A DNA stretch of 64,000 nucleotides from Patescibacteria group bacterium (GTDB taxonomy: Bacteria; Patescibacteriota; Patescibacteriia; 2-12-FULL-60-25). Shown one piece after another: positions 40,868 to 49,521 of this stretch. Position 1 is the first letter of the stretch. Each line of letters opens with the position of its first letter. The stretch is from NCBI GenBank assembly GCA_031082005.1, contig JAVHLR010000001.1, positions 1,059,251 to 1,123,250 on the forward strand, read 5' to 3'. Below the pieces are notes generated by a model, which was given only the letters and a program-made list of their open reading frames with translations, was not told the DNA's origin and did not search any database. The position numbers and the translations under genes are program-made.

Positions 40868-42448
40868 TCACACCAAACCGCAAGGCAATTTGACCGTGAA
40901 TACGCTCCCGCCGCGCTGCTTGTCGCACACCACGCCTATCGATCCACCCACCGCTTCGATGAGCTGTTTTACGATATAAAGACCTAAACCGGTACCGTCT
41001 GTCTGATGGCTTCGACCGACCTTCCCACGATGGAATTTCTTGAACAGATCATTACACTCCGCATCCGTCAAACCCGGGCCGCTATCCGCTATCACCAGCT
41101 TCAGGTTCCGACCCTCCAAGGTAGCCGCTACCTTTATGCCTCCATGGTCAGTATATTTGACCGCGTTATCCAAAAGGTTGAACAATACATTCTCCAACAC
41201 TTCTTTATCCATGTCCAAAACCTGCGGTACGACGTCGCTGACCTCGACCTCAAGCTTCAGATCCTTGGCGGCGACCACAGTATCCATCTCTGTCGTGATG
41301 TTATGCAGCTCTTGCCTGACATCTGTCGGCACCCGTACGCTCTGATATTTACCCATCTCAAGGCGCGATGCGTTCAAGAAAGTCTCGGAAAGGGATAATA
41401 ACCTGGAGACCGTATCCTGCATCTGTCCCACCATTTTCCTTGCTTTTTCTGGCAGCTCGCCCAAATCACCGTTGGTGAGCATCGCTGATGCCGCCCGAAC
41501 ACCGCCGAGCGGTCCACGCAACTGATGGGCGACCATATCGATGAAGTCGGATTTAGCTTCTTCCAGCATCCTCAATTGACGATTCGAGTCCTCAAGAAGT
41601 CTCCTCTTTGTCTTCTCCCCTTTCACCGTTCGTATCGAGATCAAACCGAAGACGCCTACGATCAACGAGCCGAGCAAAGCGACAATCGCCTCTTCTCGTG
41701 TGTCGGAGCGCAACACGATAACCAGCGCATATGCCGCCAAAAAAAGAAAAAACGCCTCAAGGTTACCGAGCTCCACATCCAAAAATGACGTTCTGACGAA
41801 CGACATGAGGGAAAACACCAAAAACACTATGGCGATGAAAGGCATCATCAACCCCGTCGGGACTGGGCCGATTATCATCTGCAACACGCCCGCTATCATG
41901 AATACCGTAAGTATCACTAAACCGTAAATCGCACGACGTTTCTCTAATGTAGTCGCTATCTTGGATACAGCTTGCGGATATAGCTGGAATGCTACGTGAA
42001 AAGTAGCTAACGCATACAGGATGATCACCAAAAGCGCAGCCCCCTGCAAGCAGGCTTGTTGCGGCAACCAAGCAAACTTGATTTCCCGCGCTAAAATCGC
42101 TGAATACAACAGTAAGGTCGCGATGGATGAAGATAGATAGAACAGGCCTGCGCCATATTTACCTCCGCGCGACGCGAGACGGGAAGTCGCATGCATCACG
42201 ATAGCCGGGCCGAAACATACGGAAAAATAAAAATAGAACTTCCAACCCAGCACTTGCCAATGATCGAGCGGAGCCTCAAGACTCACGAACCAATCGGCTA
42301 AAGTCCACATGGCCAAAGAAAACGCCATCAGCGCATACAAGACGTTCCCCGTACCCCACTTATTCTTCCACCAGGCGATGAAACCCACAATCAAAGCAGC
42401 GGCACCGGCGCCGACAGTCAAAGATAATTCAAGCGGGACAAGATGCAT
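40868..42448 (-). CDS. Membrane histidine kinase with multi-helix sensor
   Basis: A 526-residue sensor kinase. About eight to nine membrane helices occupy residues 1-265, without a large external domain. HisKA follows with the phospho-acceptor His in FIDMVAHQLRGPLGG (about residue 318). The ATPase domain has the N-box NVLFNLLDNAVKYT, G1 DSGPGL and G2 GTGLGLYIVK, all intact. There is no response regulator next to it. The sensor type resembles the 7TM/HK group that sense membrane or small molecules. The ATG at 42448 is preferred over a TTG four codons earlier. Confidence 0.92.
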   Translation of the reverse strand: MHLVPLELSLTVGAGAAALIVGFIAWWKNKWGTGNVLYALMAFSLAMWTLADWFVSLEAPLDHWQVLGWKFYFYFSVCFGPAIVMHATSRLASRGGKYGAGLFYLSSSIATLLLYSAILAREIKFAWLPQQACLQGAALLVIILYALATFHVAFQLYPQAVSKIATTLEKRRAIYGLVILTVFMIAGVLQMIIGPVPTGLMMPFIAIVFLVFSLMSFVRTSFLDVELGNLEAFFLFLAAYALVIVLRSDTREEAIVALLGSLIVGVFGLISIRTVKGEKTKRRLLEDSNRQLRMLEEAKSDFIDMVAHQLRGPLGGVRAASAMLTNGDLGELPEKARKMVGQMQDTVSRLLSLSETFLNASRLEMGKYQSVRVPTDVRQELHNITTEMDTVVAAKDLKLEVEVSDVVPQVLDMDKEVLENVLFNLLDNAVKYTDHGGIKVAATLEGRNLKLVIADSGPGLTDAECNDLFKKFHRGKVGRSHQTDGTGLGLYIVKQLIEAVGGSIGVVCDKQRGGSVFTVKLPCGLV

Positions 42449-42517
42449 GTTGGAAAACAAGACGATTTTATCCTGTTTTCATCATTAAGACCACCTGACG
42501 TGGTTTTCCTCCGAAGC

Positions 42518-44368
42518 CTACATCTCCTCTGGCACCGGTATGCCCAAAAGGTCCAATCCTAATATCATCACCGATGCGACAGACGCCGCAAGACGCAGAC
42601 GGGCCTCTTTTATTTCGGCCTCGGCCGTCAAAACCGGCACATCGCGGTAAAAATCATTCACTGCTTGGGCGGTATCGAAACACCAACGCGCGATCGCAGT
42701 CGGTTTGAGATCAATCGCAGCGCGCCTGCACACTGCAGGGAAAGCAGCCATCTTAAGCGCCAAAATCTTCTCTTGCGGTTCTTTGAGTCTGCCCGTGTCT
42801 TCCGTCGCACCGTTTTTCCCTGGCTCCCAACCGGCCTTCTTGAGTATCGAATTGAGCCGCGTTACCGCATATTGGATGTACGGACCCGTATCTCCATCGA
42901 ACGCCAGCGACTTTTCGAGATCGAACACGATGACCTTGTCGCTGTCTTGCTTCAACATCCCGTATTTCAACCCTCCCATGGCGATACACCAAGCGACGTG
43001 TTCGATTTTCCCGTCCGGCCAGTCTTCGTGCCGTGCCGCGGTTTCTTTGCGTGCATATGCCAGCAGCTCATCGCGGAACGACTGGTACGTGACGATATTG
43101 CCCTCGCGGCTCGACATGGCGCCTGACTTCAAGGTCAAAAATTCATACCCCACGAACTCCAAGGTTTTTTTCATGCCCATCATCCCGAGCGCGCGTGAAA
43201 GCTGCTTGAAATACAAGCTCTGCCGGTTATCGATAAGATGTAGACTCCGTTCAAGTTTCGGATATTCCTCGAACTTCAGCTGTGCCAAGGCCAAATCCTT
43301 GGTCGAATATAAAGCCGTCCCGTCAGTCCGGCGTATGACGAACACACCCAGCTTCTCCGCTTCCAGATCCACGATTATCGCACCCTGACTTTCTTTGGCT
43401 ATACCCGCCTTAAGCAAGACGTCCACTTGCTTCTGTCCCTGATCCACGACCTCACTTTCGAAATACGGCCTGTCGATCAGCACCCCCAGCTCCTGAAAAA
43501 TCGTCTGCATCTCGATGACGGACCAACGCCGCGTCTCTTGCCACAATTTGTTCCAAGCTACATCTTTAGCCTCCAGCTTTTGCTGCACGAGCGACACCTG
43601 TTTTTTCCATTCTTCGTTCTCTTCCAGCAACTTGGTCGATTCGGAATATATCTGTCCCAAGTAATTCCCGGTGCGTTTGTCTTTTTCTATGCTATGGAGG
43701 ACCTGATCAGCCATCTCCACCGAAAAACCTTCTATCACATGATCCGCCCAAGCATCCGCAGGCATATCCGCGGGAGGTGTTTGGCCTTTTTTCAGTTTAG
43801 GCTTAGGTTGCACGATCTTATCCGAATGCTGACGCACCAAAAGCCACAAGCATTTCGAGACGTGTGCACCTACGTCCCCGTGATAGCTTGCGGAAATCAC
43901 CTTCCAACCATCCAACAGCAACAGCCTGGCTAAACTCGAACCAAGCACCAGATTGCGCAGATGACCCACGTGCATCTCTTTATGTGTGTTCGGCTGCGCA
44001 TATTCGAGCATCAGTTGTCTATCTCGGCCTTCTTCGGTAAAGCCATATTTTTTAGCCATACGCTCCACGTCTTGGATGACACGCAACGCCAAATCAGAGG
44101 TCTTAAGCACGATATTCACATACGGACCGGCCGCCTCGACCTTCTCGATCGAATGGTCGTTCACCTTCGACATCTTCGCCGCCAGCTCTTTTGCCGCTTC
44201 CGCCGGGTTCGTCGCCTTCGCCTTGGCTATCTTGAAACAACCGAAAGCTAAATCACCCATCTCCGACTTGGGCGGCAAGACCAACTCATCAGCCTTTACT
44301 TCGATCTCCGCCGCTTCGCCGACTCTCCTGGCTACGTGGCTCAATATCGCATCCCAGGAATAATTCAT
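42518..44368 (-). CDS. argS: Arginyl-tRNA synthetase
   Basis: Class I synthetase charging tRNA-Arg. The 616 residues include an N-terminal Add-1 domain, the HIGH motif variant HVGHLRN (about residue 135), and the KMSKS-equivalent region GAMSSREGN. The C-terminal DALR anticodon domain is present (AVNDFYRDVPVL, LRLAASVASVMILGLDLLGI). Its ATG overlaps the tyrS stop by 4 bases, so the two are co-translated. Confidence 0.96.
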   Translation of the reverse strand: MNYSWDAILSHVARRVGEAAEIEVKADELVLPPKSEMGDLAFGCFKIAKAKATNPAEAAKELAAKMSKVNDHSIEKVEAAGPYVNIVLKTSDLALRVIQDVERMAKKYGFTEEGRDRQLMLEYAQPNTHKEMHVGHLRNLVLGSSLARLLLLDGWKVISASYHGDVGAHVSKCLWLLVRQHSDKIVQPKPKLKKGQTPPADMPADAWADHVIEGFSVEMADQVLHSIEKDKRTGNYLGQIYSESTKLLEENEEWKKQVSLVQQKLEAKDVAWNKLWQETRRWSVIEMQTIFQELGVLIDRPYFESEVVDQGQKQVDVLLKAGIAKESQGAIIVDLEAEKLGVFVIRRTDGTALYSTKDLALAQLKFEEYPKLERSLHLIDNRQSLYFKQLSRALGMMGMKKTLEFVGYEFLTLKSGAMSSREGNIVTYQSFRDELLAYARKETAARHEDWPDGKIEHVAWCIAMGGLKYGMLKQDSDKVIVFDLEKSLAFDGDTGPYIQYAVTRLNSILKKAGWEPGKNGATEDTGRLKEPQEKILALKMAAFPAVCRRAAIDLKPTAIARWCFDTAQAVNDFYRDVPVLTAEAEIKEARLRLAASVASVMILGLDLLGIPVPEEM

Positions 44369-45747
44369 ACGAGTTTGACGAAGAATCTCTTACCTTTCTG
44401 GATGACCGAACCGGCTGTGACCTCGCCATTCACGTCCGTCGCGACCTGGTCATCGACCTTCACGGCACCTTGTTCGATCTGTCTTCGTGCTTCCGTCTTC
44501 GAAGCGACCAGCCCTGACTCGACCAACACGTCCACGAGTTTACTGTTCGGATTTTTCAATTTGAATTCCGGGATCTGCTCCGGCATCTCGTGTTTTTGAT
44601 GCACCGTCGTGAAATGCTCTTCAGCTTTCGCCGCTGCGTCATCCGAGATGAATGACCGCACGATCTCTTTCGCGAGACGACGCTTGTGCGTCATAGGATT
44701 TTCTCCCTCTTCCATGGAAGATTGGATCTCCTTGATTTCTGCGTCAGACAGATCAGTACACAACTCGAATCCCGGCACGATCATCCCGTCAGTCCAGCTC
44801 ATGACTTTGCCGTACATATCCTCCGGAGCATCGTTGAGCGTGATCATATTGCCTTCGCTCTTGCCCATCTTCTTGCCCGTCGGATCGGTCAGGAGCTTAC
44901 AGGTCAACACGTACTTCTCTTTGCCCTTCATCTCCCGCAGCAACGTCCGGCCTGCCAACATGTTGAAAGTCTGGTCATTCCCGCCGATCTCCAAATCCAC
45001 GTCCATCGCGACCGAGTCATAACCCTGCATCAACGGATACAGGAACTCGTGCAGATAGACCGGTCGCGGCGAATGCACCTCGCCAGCCGTTTCCGGCGCG
45101 TATTCCTTACGGCATTTCTTGCATTTCCATTTGCGGTTGTCGTCGTAAGTCGAGACTAGAATGTGATTGCCCTTATCGTCGACCGAAGTTTCCTGCGATT
45201 CCGAAGGCATGTAGTTTTCGTTACCGCAAAACGGACAATCGGAGCGCCAGCTCATGCGACGCCTGAACATATCGCGCTCCGCCATCTGTTGCACCGTAAA
45301 ATGCGAAGCTAATTCGACGACGTCAGAAAACGACATCTTGCCCAACCAGTCATTATTGAATTTCAGCTCGACCGGATTCTCTCCGCCGAAATCAAGTATC
45401 TTGGAAGCCTGTTCTTTGTAGCTCTTGCAGTTCTCTAAGACCTGCTCACGCGAAAGTTTCACGCGCGTCGCGCTTTTGTCCGTCGGATCTCCAATCATCG
45501 CCGTGAAATCCCCGATTAACAGGATGCAACGATGACCCATCTTCTGCAGCTCGGCCAGTTTGCGCATCGCTATGGCATGACCGATATGCAAAGACGGCCC
45601 CGAGGGATCCACCCCCAAATACACCGTCAGACGACGTCCGGATGCGAGTTCTTTGCCCAAAGCTTCTGGCGTCGGATACACATTCTCACGCGCTCTATCC
45701 AAAAAATGCTCGATTGCTGGCTTTTCGGTCGATACTTGTTGTGGCAT
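44365..45747 (-). CDS. tyrS: Tyrosyl-tRNA synthetase with zinc-ribbon-like insertion
   Basis: Class I synthetase, 460 residues. HIGH motif in SLHIGHAIAMRK, KMSKS in KKMGKSEGN, and a C-terminal S4 domain (LVDVLVESGLVASKTEARRQ). Between the catalytic halves there is an insertion of about 65 residues with two cysteine pairs, CPFC (after MSWRSD) and CKKC (after RKWK), which should bind zinc. Most bacterial TyrRS lack it. The start is ATG 45747, 8 bases after a -10 box. It leads the tyrS-argS operon. Confidence 0.95.
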   Translation of the reverse strand: MPQQVSTEKPAIEHFLDRARENVYPTPEALGKELASGRRLTVYLGVDPSGPSLHIGHAIAMRKLAELQKMGHRCILLIGDFTAMIGDPTDKSATRVKLSREQVLENCKSYKEQASKILDFGGENPVELKFNNDWLGKMSFSDVVELASHFTVQQMAERDMFRRRMSWRSDCPFCGNENYMPSESQETSVDDKGNHILVSTYDDNRKWKCKKCRKEYAPETAGEVHSPRPVYLHEFLYPLMQGYDSVAMDVDLEIGGNDQTFNMLAGRTLLREMKGKEKYVLTCKLLTDPTGKKMGKSEGNMITLNDAPEDMYGKVMSWTDGMIVPGFELCTDLSDAEIKEIQSSMEEGENPMTHKRRLAKEIVRSFISDDAAAKAEEHFTTVHQKHEMPEQIPEFKLKNPNSKLVDVLVESGLVASKTEARRQIEQGAVKVDDQVATDVNGEVTAGSVIQKGKRFFVKLV

Positions 45748-45755
45748 ACAGCGTA

Positions 45756-45784
45756 AGACTATCGAAAAAGGCGGAATATGGCAA
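45756..45784 (-). promoter_or_regulatory. tyrS-argS promoter, leaderless
   Basis: TTGCCA, a 17-base spacer and TAGTCT, 8 bases before the ATG. No ribosome site is present. Confidence 0.6.
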
Positions 45785-45845
45785 TAAAACTTCAATTTAC
45801 CAGAAACCGCCCGCGAGTCATGCGGACGGTCCTATAGCGGGCGGA

Positions 45846-46568
45846 TCAGATCCGACCCAAGACTTTCAGGTGCTGATAGAGGAGGTATGCCGTCCATGCC
45901 ATCATATTCGATGATTCGTGCGGCAGGTCGCCGATCGGCACGATGCGTACCTTCAGGTGCTCACCTTCATGCGCCAGTCCTGTCGCCTTGCCCTGTAAGG
46001 CTTCGAGTTCTTCGCGTTCGACTTCCCTGCGGAACAAAAAGAAACGCACCGCCTCATCGCACGCCCCAGGCGAAGGAAAAAGACCCGAGCGCTTGATCTT
46101 GGCCATACGTTCAGTCATATCGACCAGCTCTTCCGGCCTCACCTGGATGCCCAATTCTTCCTGCAGTTCACGCGCCGCGACGGTCGGATAATCCGAACCT
46201 TTGTCGCACATGCCACCCACGACTTCCTTGCACTCTACATCGCCTTCGGCTTCGCGCGGCTGCACAATCAAAGCGACAAATTCTCGGCCTTCGCAGATGA
46301 ACACAGCCAGGAGCGCGACAGAATTGCCGCGCAGGAACAGGAACCTGACCAGGTCACCGCCTTTCGGATCCAGAACGTTAAGGCGCAGATGGATGAAAGC
46401 GATGCGACCACCGAACGTGTCCGCCGCCTTCACATGCACGTGCCTGACGACCATGCCCGAATCCAGACGCTCCGCCCACTGCTTGAAACGCGGCGAAGAA
46501 ATGACTTCGACCAAATCGATCCCCCGTTCAGCGCTCGAGGAAACCATGCGACCATGGACTTCGATCAT
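45846..46568 (-). CDS. NUDIX hydrolase
   Basis: A 240-residue NUDIX protein. The Nudix box reads GGMCDKGSDY...AARELQEELGI, intact at the REL-EE-G end; the upstream glutamate of G-x5-E is replaced by other residues. The long N-terminal domain (about 1-100) resembles ADP-sugar pyrophosphatases of the NUDT14 type (VVGGMCD). The substrate is probably a nucleoside-diphosphate sugar. GGAGG lies 5 bases before the ATG. Its promoter is embedded in the valS terminator. Confidence 0.85.
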   Translation of the reverse strand: MIEVHGRMVSSSAERGIDLVEVISSPRFKQWAERLDSGMVVRHVHVKAADTFGGRIAFIHLRLNVLDPKGGDLVRFLFLRGNSVALLAVFICEGREFVALIVQPREAEGDVECKEVVGGMCDKGSDYPTVAARELQEELGIQVRPEELVDMTERMAKIKRSGLFPSPGACDEAVRFFLFRREVEREELEALQGKATGLAHEGEHLKVRIVPIGDLPHESSNMMAWTAYLLYQHLKVLGRI

Positions 46569-46598
46569 CCGGTCCTCCTTTCAAAGAACGCGGGATTA

Positions 46599-46627
46599 AC
46601 CGTAGCAATCCAAAACACCGGCGTCAA
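46599..46627 (-). promoter_or_regulatory. NUDIX promoter inside the valS terminator
   Basis: TTGACG, a 17-base spacer and TACGGT. The -35 box is formed by the loop and right arm of the terminator stem at 46612-46640. Confidence 0.65.
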
Positions 46628-46640
46628 TCGCCGGTGTTTT
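46612..46640 (-). terminator. Intrinsic terminator of valS
   Basis: A perfect 12-bp stem AAAACACCGGCG/CGCCGGTGTTTT with a 5-base loop. It ends the valS message. Confidence 0.88.
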
Positions 46641-46660
46641 ATCTAGATTCGTGTCCTTGT

Positions 46661-49345
46661 TTACTCTAGCGCCTTCAGTTTCGCCTCCGCTTCCGCCAGC
46701 TTATCCTTCATGCTCTGCACCACCTTCTCCGGCGCCTTGGAGATGAAATCCTGGTTAGCTAATTTGGCGCGCGTCGATTCTATATATGGCTTAAGCTCTG
46801 CAATCTCCTTTTCCGCTTTGGCTTTTTCTTTCTCCTTATCGACCGTGCCTGCTACATCGATGCCGAGCGTCATCGTACCTGAAACCGCCGTAGCCCAACC
46901 TTCGGGGACAGTCTCAACCGACTTCAAGTCTGATAAACGCGCCAACTGTTTGATGATCATTTCGCTCTCTCGCACAAGCGAATGATCATCCGCCCCTACC
47001 AGACACACATCCACGAACTTCGCCGGCTCGACACCCTGCTCCGCGCGCAACCGACGGACGTCGGTGATTAGCGTCCTGACGGTTTCGAACTCCGATGCGC
47101 TCTGGATTCCAGCCTCCACTGGAATGACAGCAGACGGCCATTCCGCCACAATCAAATCCTTATTCCCCATCAATCCCCAGATGTATTCAGTCACGAACGG
47201 CATAAACGGATGCCACAGTTTGATTATAGTCTCGAGAACATGACGCAGAATCGCCTCTTTGCCTTTTTCGACCTTTGCGATCTCTAAATACCAATCCGCC
47301 AAATCGCTCCAAGTGAAGTCACGCAACAACTCACCAGCTTGGGAGAATTGATAGTCCTGGATGAGTTTAGTAACGCGCCCCTGGACTTCAGCTAACCGTT
47401 CCAAAATCCACCGATCCGCCAGTGTAAGCGACTGCGATCCCTCCTCTCCTCCCCTTACTGTAAGGGGAGGTTGGGTGGGGTTATTTTCGATCTGCATCAG
47501 GATGAACCGCGAGATGTTCCACAACTTATTCGTGAAATTCCTAAAGTCTTTTATCTTCTCTTCGGATAATTTCTGGTCCATCCCAGGTGACGATCCCATG
47601 ACCAACGAAAGCCGCACCGCATCTGTTCCGTATTTGGGGATCATCTCTAAAGGTTCGATGGAATTACCCAACGACTTACTCATCTTGCGACCCTGTTCAT
47701 CCAAAATCAGGCCGTGCAGATACGTATCCTTAAACGGCACTTCGCCGAGCGCATACGTCGTCATCAGGATCATACGCGCCACCCACATGAAGATGATGTC
47801 GCGTCCCGTCTCCAATACCGAGGTCGGATGATATTCGCCCAACTCGCCCGATTTCACCACATTACCCGCAGCGTCAATCGAAGCAGCGTCAGGCCAACCC
47901 AAGGTCGAAAAAGTCCACATGCCAGACGAGAACCACGTGTCCAAAGTATCCGGATCGCGTTCCCAACCTTCACCCGGAAAATCATTCCCGATTTTCATGT
48001 CTTCTCCTTTATACCAAACCGGAACCTGATGCCCGAACCAAATCTGCCGCGAAATACACCAATCGCGCAGATTATCTATCCAGTGGAAATAAATCTTCTC
48101 GAAATTATCCGGCAACATCCGCGTCTGGCCGGAATCGACGGCGTGCCGCATCAATTCTTTCAGCGTGGCCTCCTCACCCTTCTTCCATTTCCCGAGCGTA
48201 TTCTGACGTAGTTTGAACTTCTTATTCACCCTGACCCACCACTGCAACATGGGTATGGATTCAACCGGCGCACCGCCGCGTTCGGCGATGGGCAGATTCT
48301 GTTTGATCTTTTCGGATTTGATCAGACAGCCGTTCTCGGTCAACAATTTCTCGATCTTTTCTCGCGCCTCCACTGTCGTCAAACCGGCGAAATCCGCACC
48401 AGCCTCGACCGTCATGTGCGCATCCTGATCTATTACCTGGACCAGCGGTAAATCATGGCGCAACGCCATCTCGAAGTCGATCATGGAATGCGCCGGGGTA
48501 ACACCTAGTGCGCCAGTACCGAATTCCGGGTCAACTTCATGGTCTGCAATCACCTTGATCTTGATTTCCTTGCCGCAGAAATTCGCCGTATAAGTCTTCC
48601 CGACGTACTGTCTGTAGCGTTCATCATCCGGGTGCACGGCCACCGCCGTGTCTCCGAACTTCGTCTCCGGACGCGTCGTGGAGATGGCAATCGGAAAATC
48701 CTTATCGTATGTGAAGGTGATGAAAGTCGCCTCGACCTCTTTATACAGCACCTCATCGTCGGACAGCGTCGTCTTGAATTGCGGATCCCAATTCACCACG
48801 CGATTCCCCCGTTCGATCAACCCATCCTCGTACATCAGCTTGAAAACCGTGTTCACCGCTTTGTTACGTTCCGTATCCAAGGTGTACTTCTCCCGTTTCC
48901 AGTCCATCGAACCGCCCATGGCTTTGCACTGGCTCACGATATTATCACGCGACCCTTGGGCGAACTCGCGCACTTTCTCCAAAAACTTCTCGCGACCCAA
49001 CTCGACCCGCGGATGTTTCATCCCCTGTTTGATCAGGATCTGCTCGACCTTCACTTGCGTCGATATGGCGGCATGATCAGTTCCCGGCACCCAATACGTC
49101 TTACGCCCAAGCATCCTATGGAAACGGATGAGGATATCTTCGATAGCTACGGTCTTAGCGTGACCAAGATGCATATTGCCTGTCCGGTTCGGCGGAGGAA
49201 AAACGATACAGTAAGGCTCGCCTTTCAGATTGCGCTCCGGCAATTTATCCGGGTCAAAGTAGCCATTATCTTCCCAGGCTTTAAAGATCCCCTCCTCAAC
49301 CGAGGATGGATCATAGGCTTTTGGCAATTTGTCTATTTCTTGCAT
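46661..49345 (-). CDS. valS: Valyl-tRNA synthetase
   Basis: Class I synthetase, 894 residues. HIGH variant in GNMHLGHAKT, the CP1 editing domain, KMSKS in GRKMSKSLGNS, an anticodon domain, and a C-terminal coiled coil (EKEKAKAEKEIAELK) typical of ValRS. Two odd segments, PTQPPLTVRGGEEGS (about residues 622-636) and VIPVEAGIQ (about 738-746), are encoded by palindromic repeat units inserted in frame. The start is ATG 49345. It stands alone, ending at a strong terminator. Confidence 0.97.
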   Translation of the reverse strand: MQEIDKLPKAYDPSSVEEGIFKAWEDNGYFDPDKLPERNLKGEPYCIVFPPPNRTGNMHLGHAKTVAIEDILIRFHRMLGRKTYWVPGTDHAAISTQVKVEQILIKQGMKHPRVELGREKFLEKVREFAQGSRDNIVSQCKAMGGSMDWKREKYTLDTERNKAVNTVFKLMYEDGLIERGNRVVNWDPQFKTTLSDDEVLYKEVEATFITFTYDKDFPIAISTTRPETKFGDTAVAVHPDDERYRQYVGKTYTANFCGKEIKIKVIADHEVDPEFGTGALGVTPAHSMIDFEMALRHDLPLVQVIDQDAHMTVEAGADFAGLTTVEAREKIEKLLTENGCLIKSEKIKQNLPIAERGGAPVESIPMLQWWVRVNKKFKLRQNTLGKWKKGEEATLKELMRHAVDSGQTRMLPDNFEKIYFHWIDNLRDWCISRQIWFGHQVPVWYKGEDMKIGNDFPGEGWERDPDTLDTWFSSGMWTFSTLGWPDAASIDAAGNVVKSGELGEYHPTSVLETGRDIIFMWVARMILMTTYALGEVPFKDTYLHGLILDEQGRKMSKSLGNSIEPLEMIPKYGTDAVRLSLVMGSSPGMDQKLSEEKIKDFRNFTNKLWNISRFILMQIENNPTQPPLTVRGGEEGSQSLTLADRWILERLAEVQGRVTKLIQDYQFSQAGELLRDFTWSDLADWYLEIAKVEKGKEAILRHVLETIIKLWHPFMPFVTEYIWGLMGNKDLIVAEWPSAVIPVEAGIQSASEFETVRTLITDVRRLRAEQGVEPAKFVDVCLVGADDHSLVRESEMIIKQLARLSDLKSVETVPEGWATAVSGTMTLGIDVAGTVDKEKEKAKAEKEIAELKPYIESTRAKLANQDFISKAPEKVVQSMKDKLAEAEAKLKALE
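47101..47129. repeat. REP-like palindrome inside valS (VIPVEAGIQ unit)
   Basis: ATTCCAG-CCTCCA-CTGGAAT with flanking GTCAT-type ends. The encoded VIPVEAGIQ is the usual translation of dispersed dRS3/REP-like palindromes in many genomes. It is in frame and keeps valS open. Confidence 0.65.
47448..47470. repeat. REP-like palindrome inside valS (PPLTVRGG unit)
   Basis: A perfect palindrome CCTCCCCTTAC-T-GTAAGGGGAGG. It encodes PPLTVRGG, a translation seen where dispersed palindromes have entered coding regions. It sits in frame in the linker before the anticodon-binding domain. Confidence 0.7.
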
Positions 49346-49521
49346 ATCAATTTATCGATATTACTGGCTAATTTAGAATATCGCAACCCGATTATTCACC
49401 GTATTGACCCAATAATTATGTAAAGTTAAATATTAACAAAAAACCCTTATTTTACGCCGAAAAACCCTTGACCTTATTCCGGACAAAATGTAAGCTAGCC
49501 AATCATCTAATCTATCTGAAC

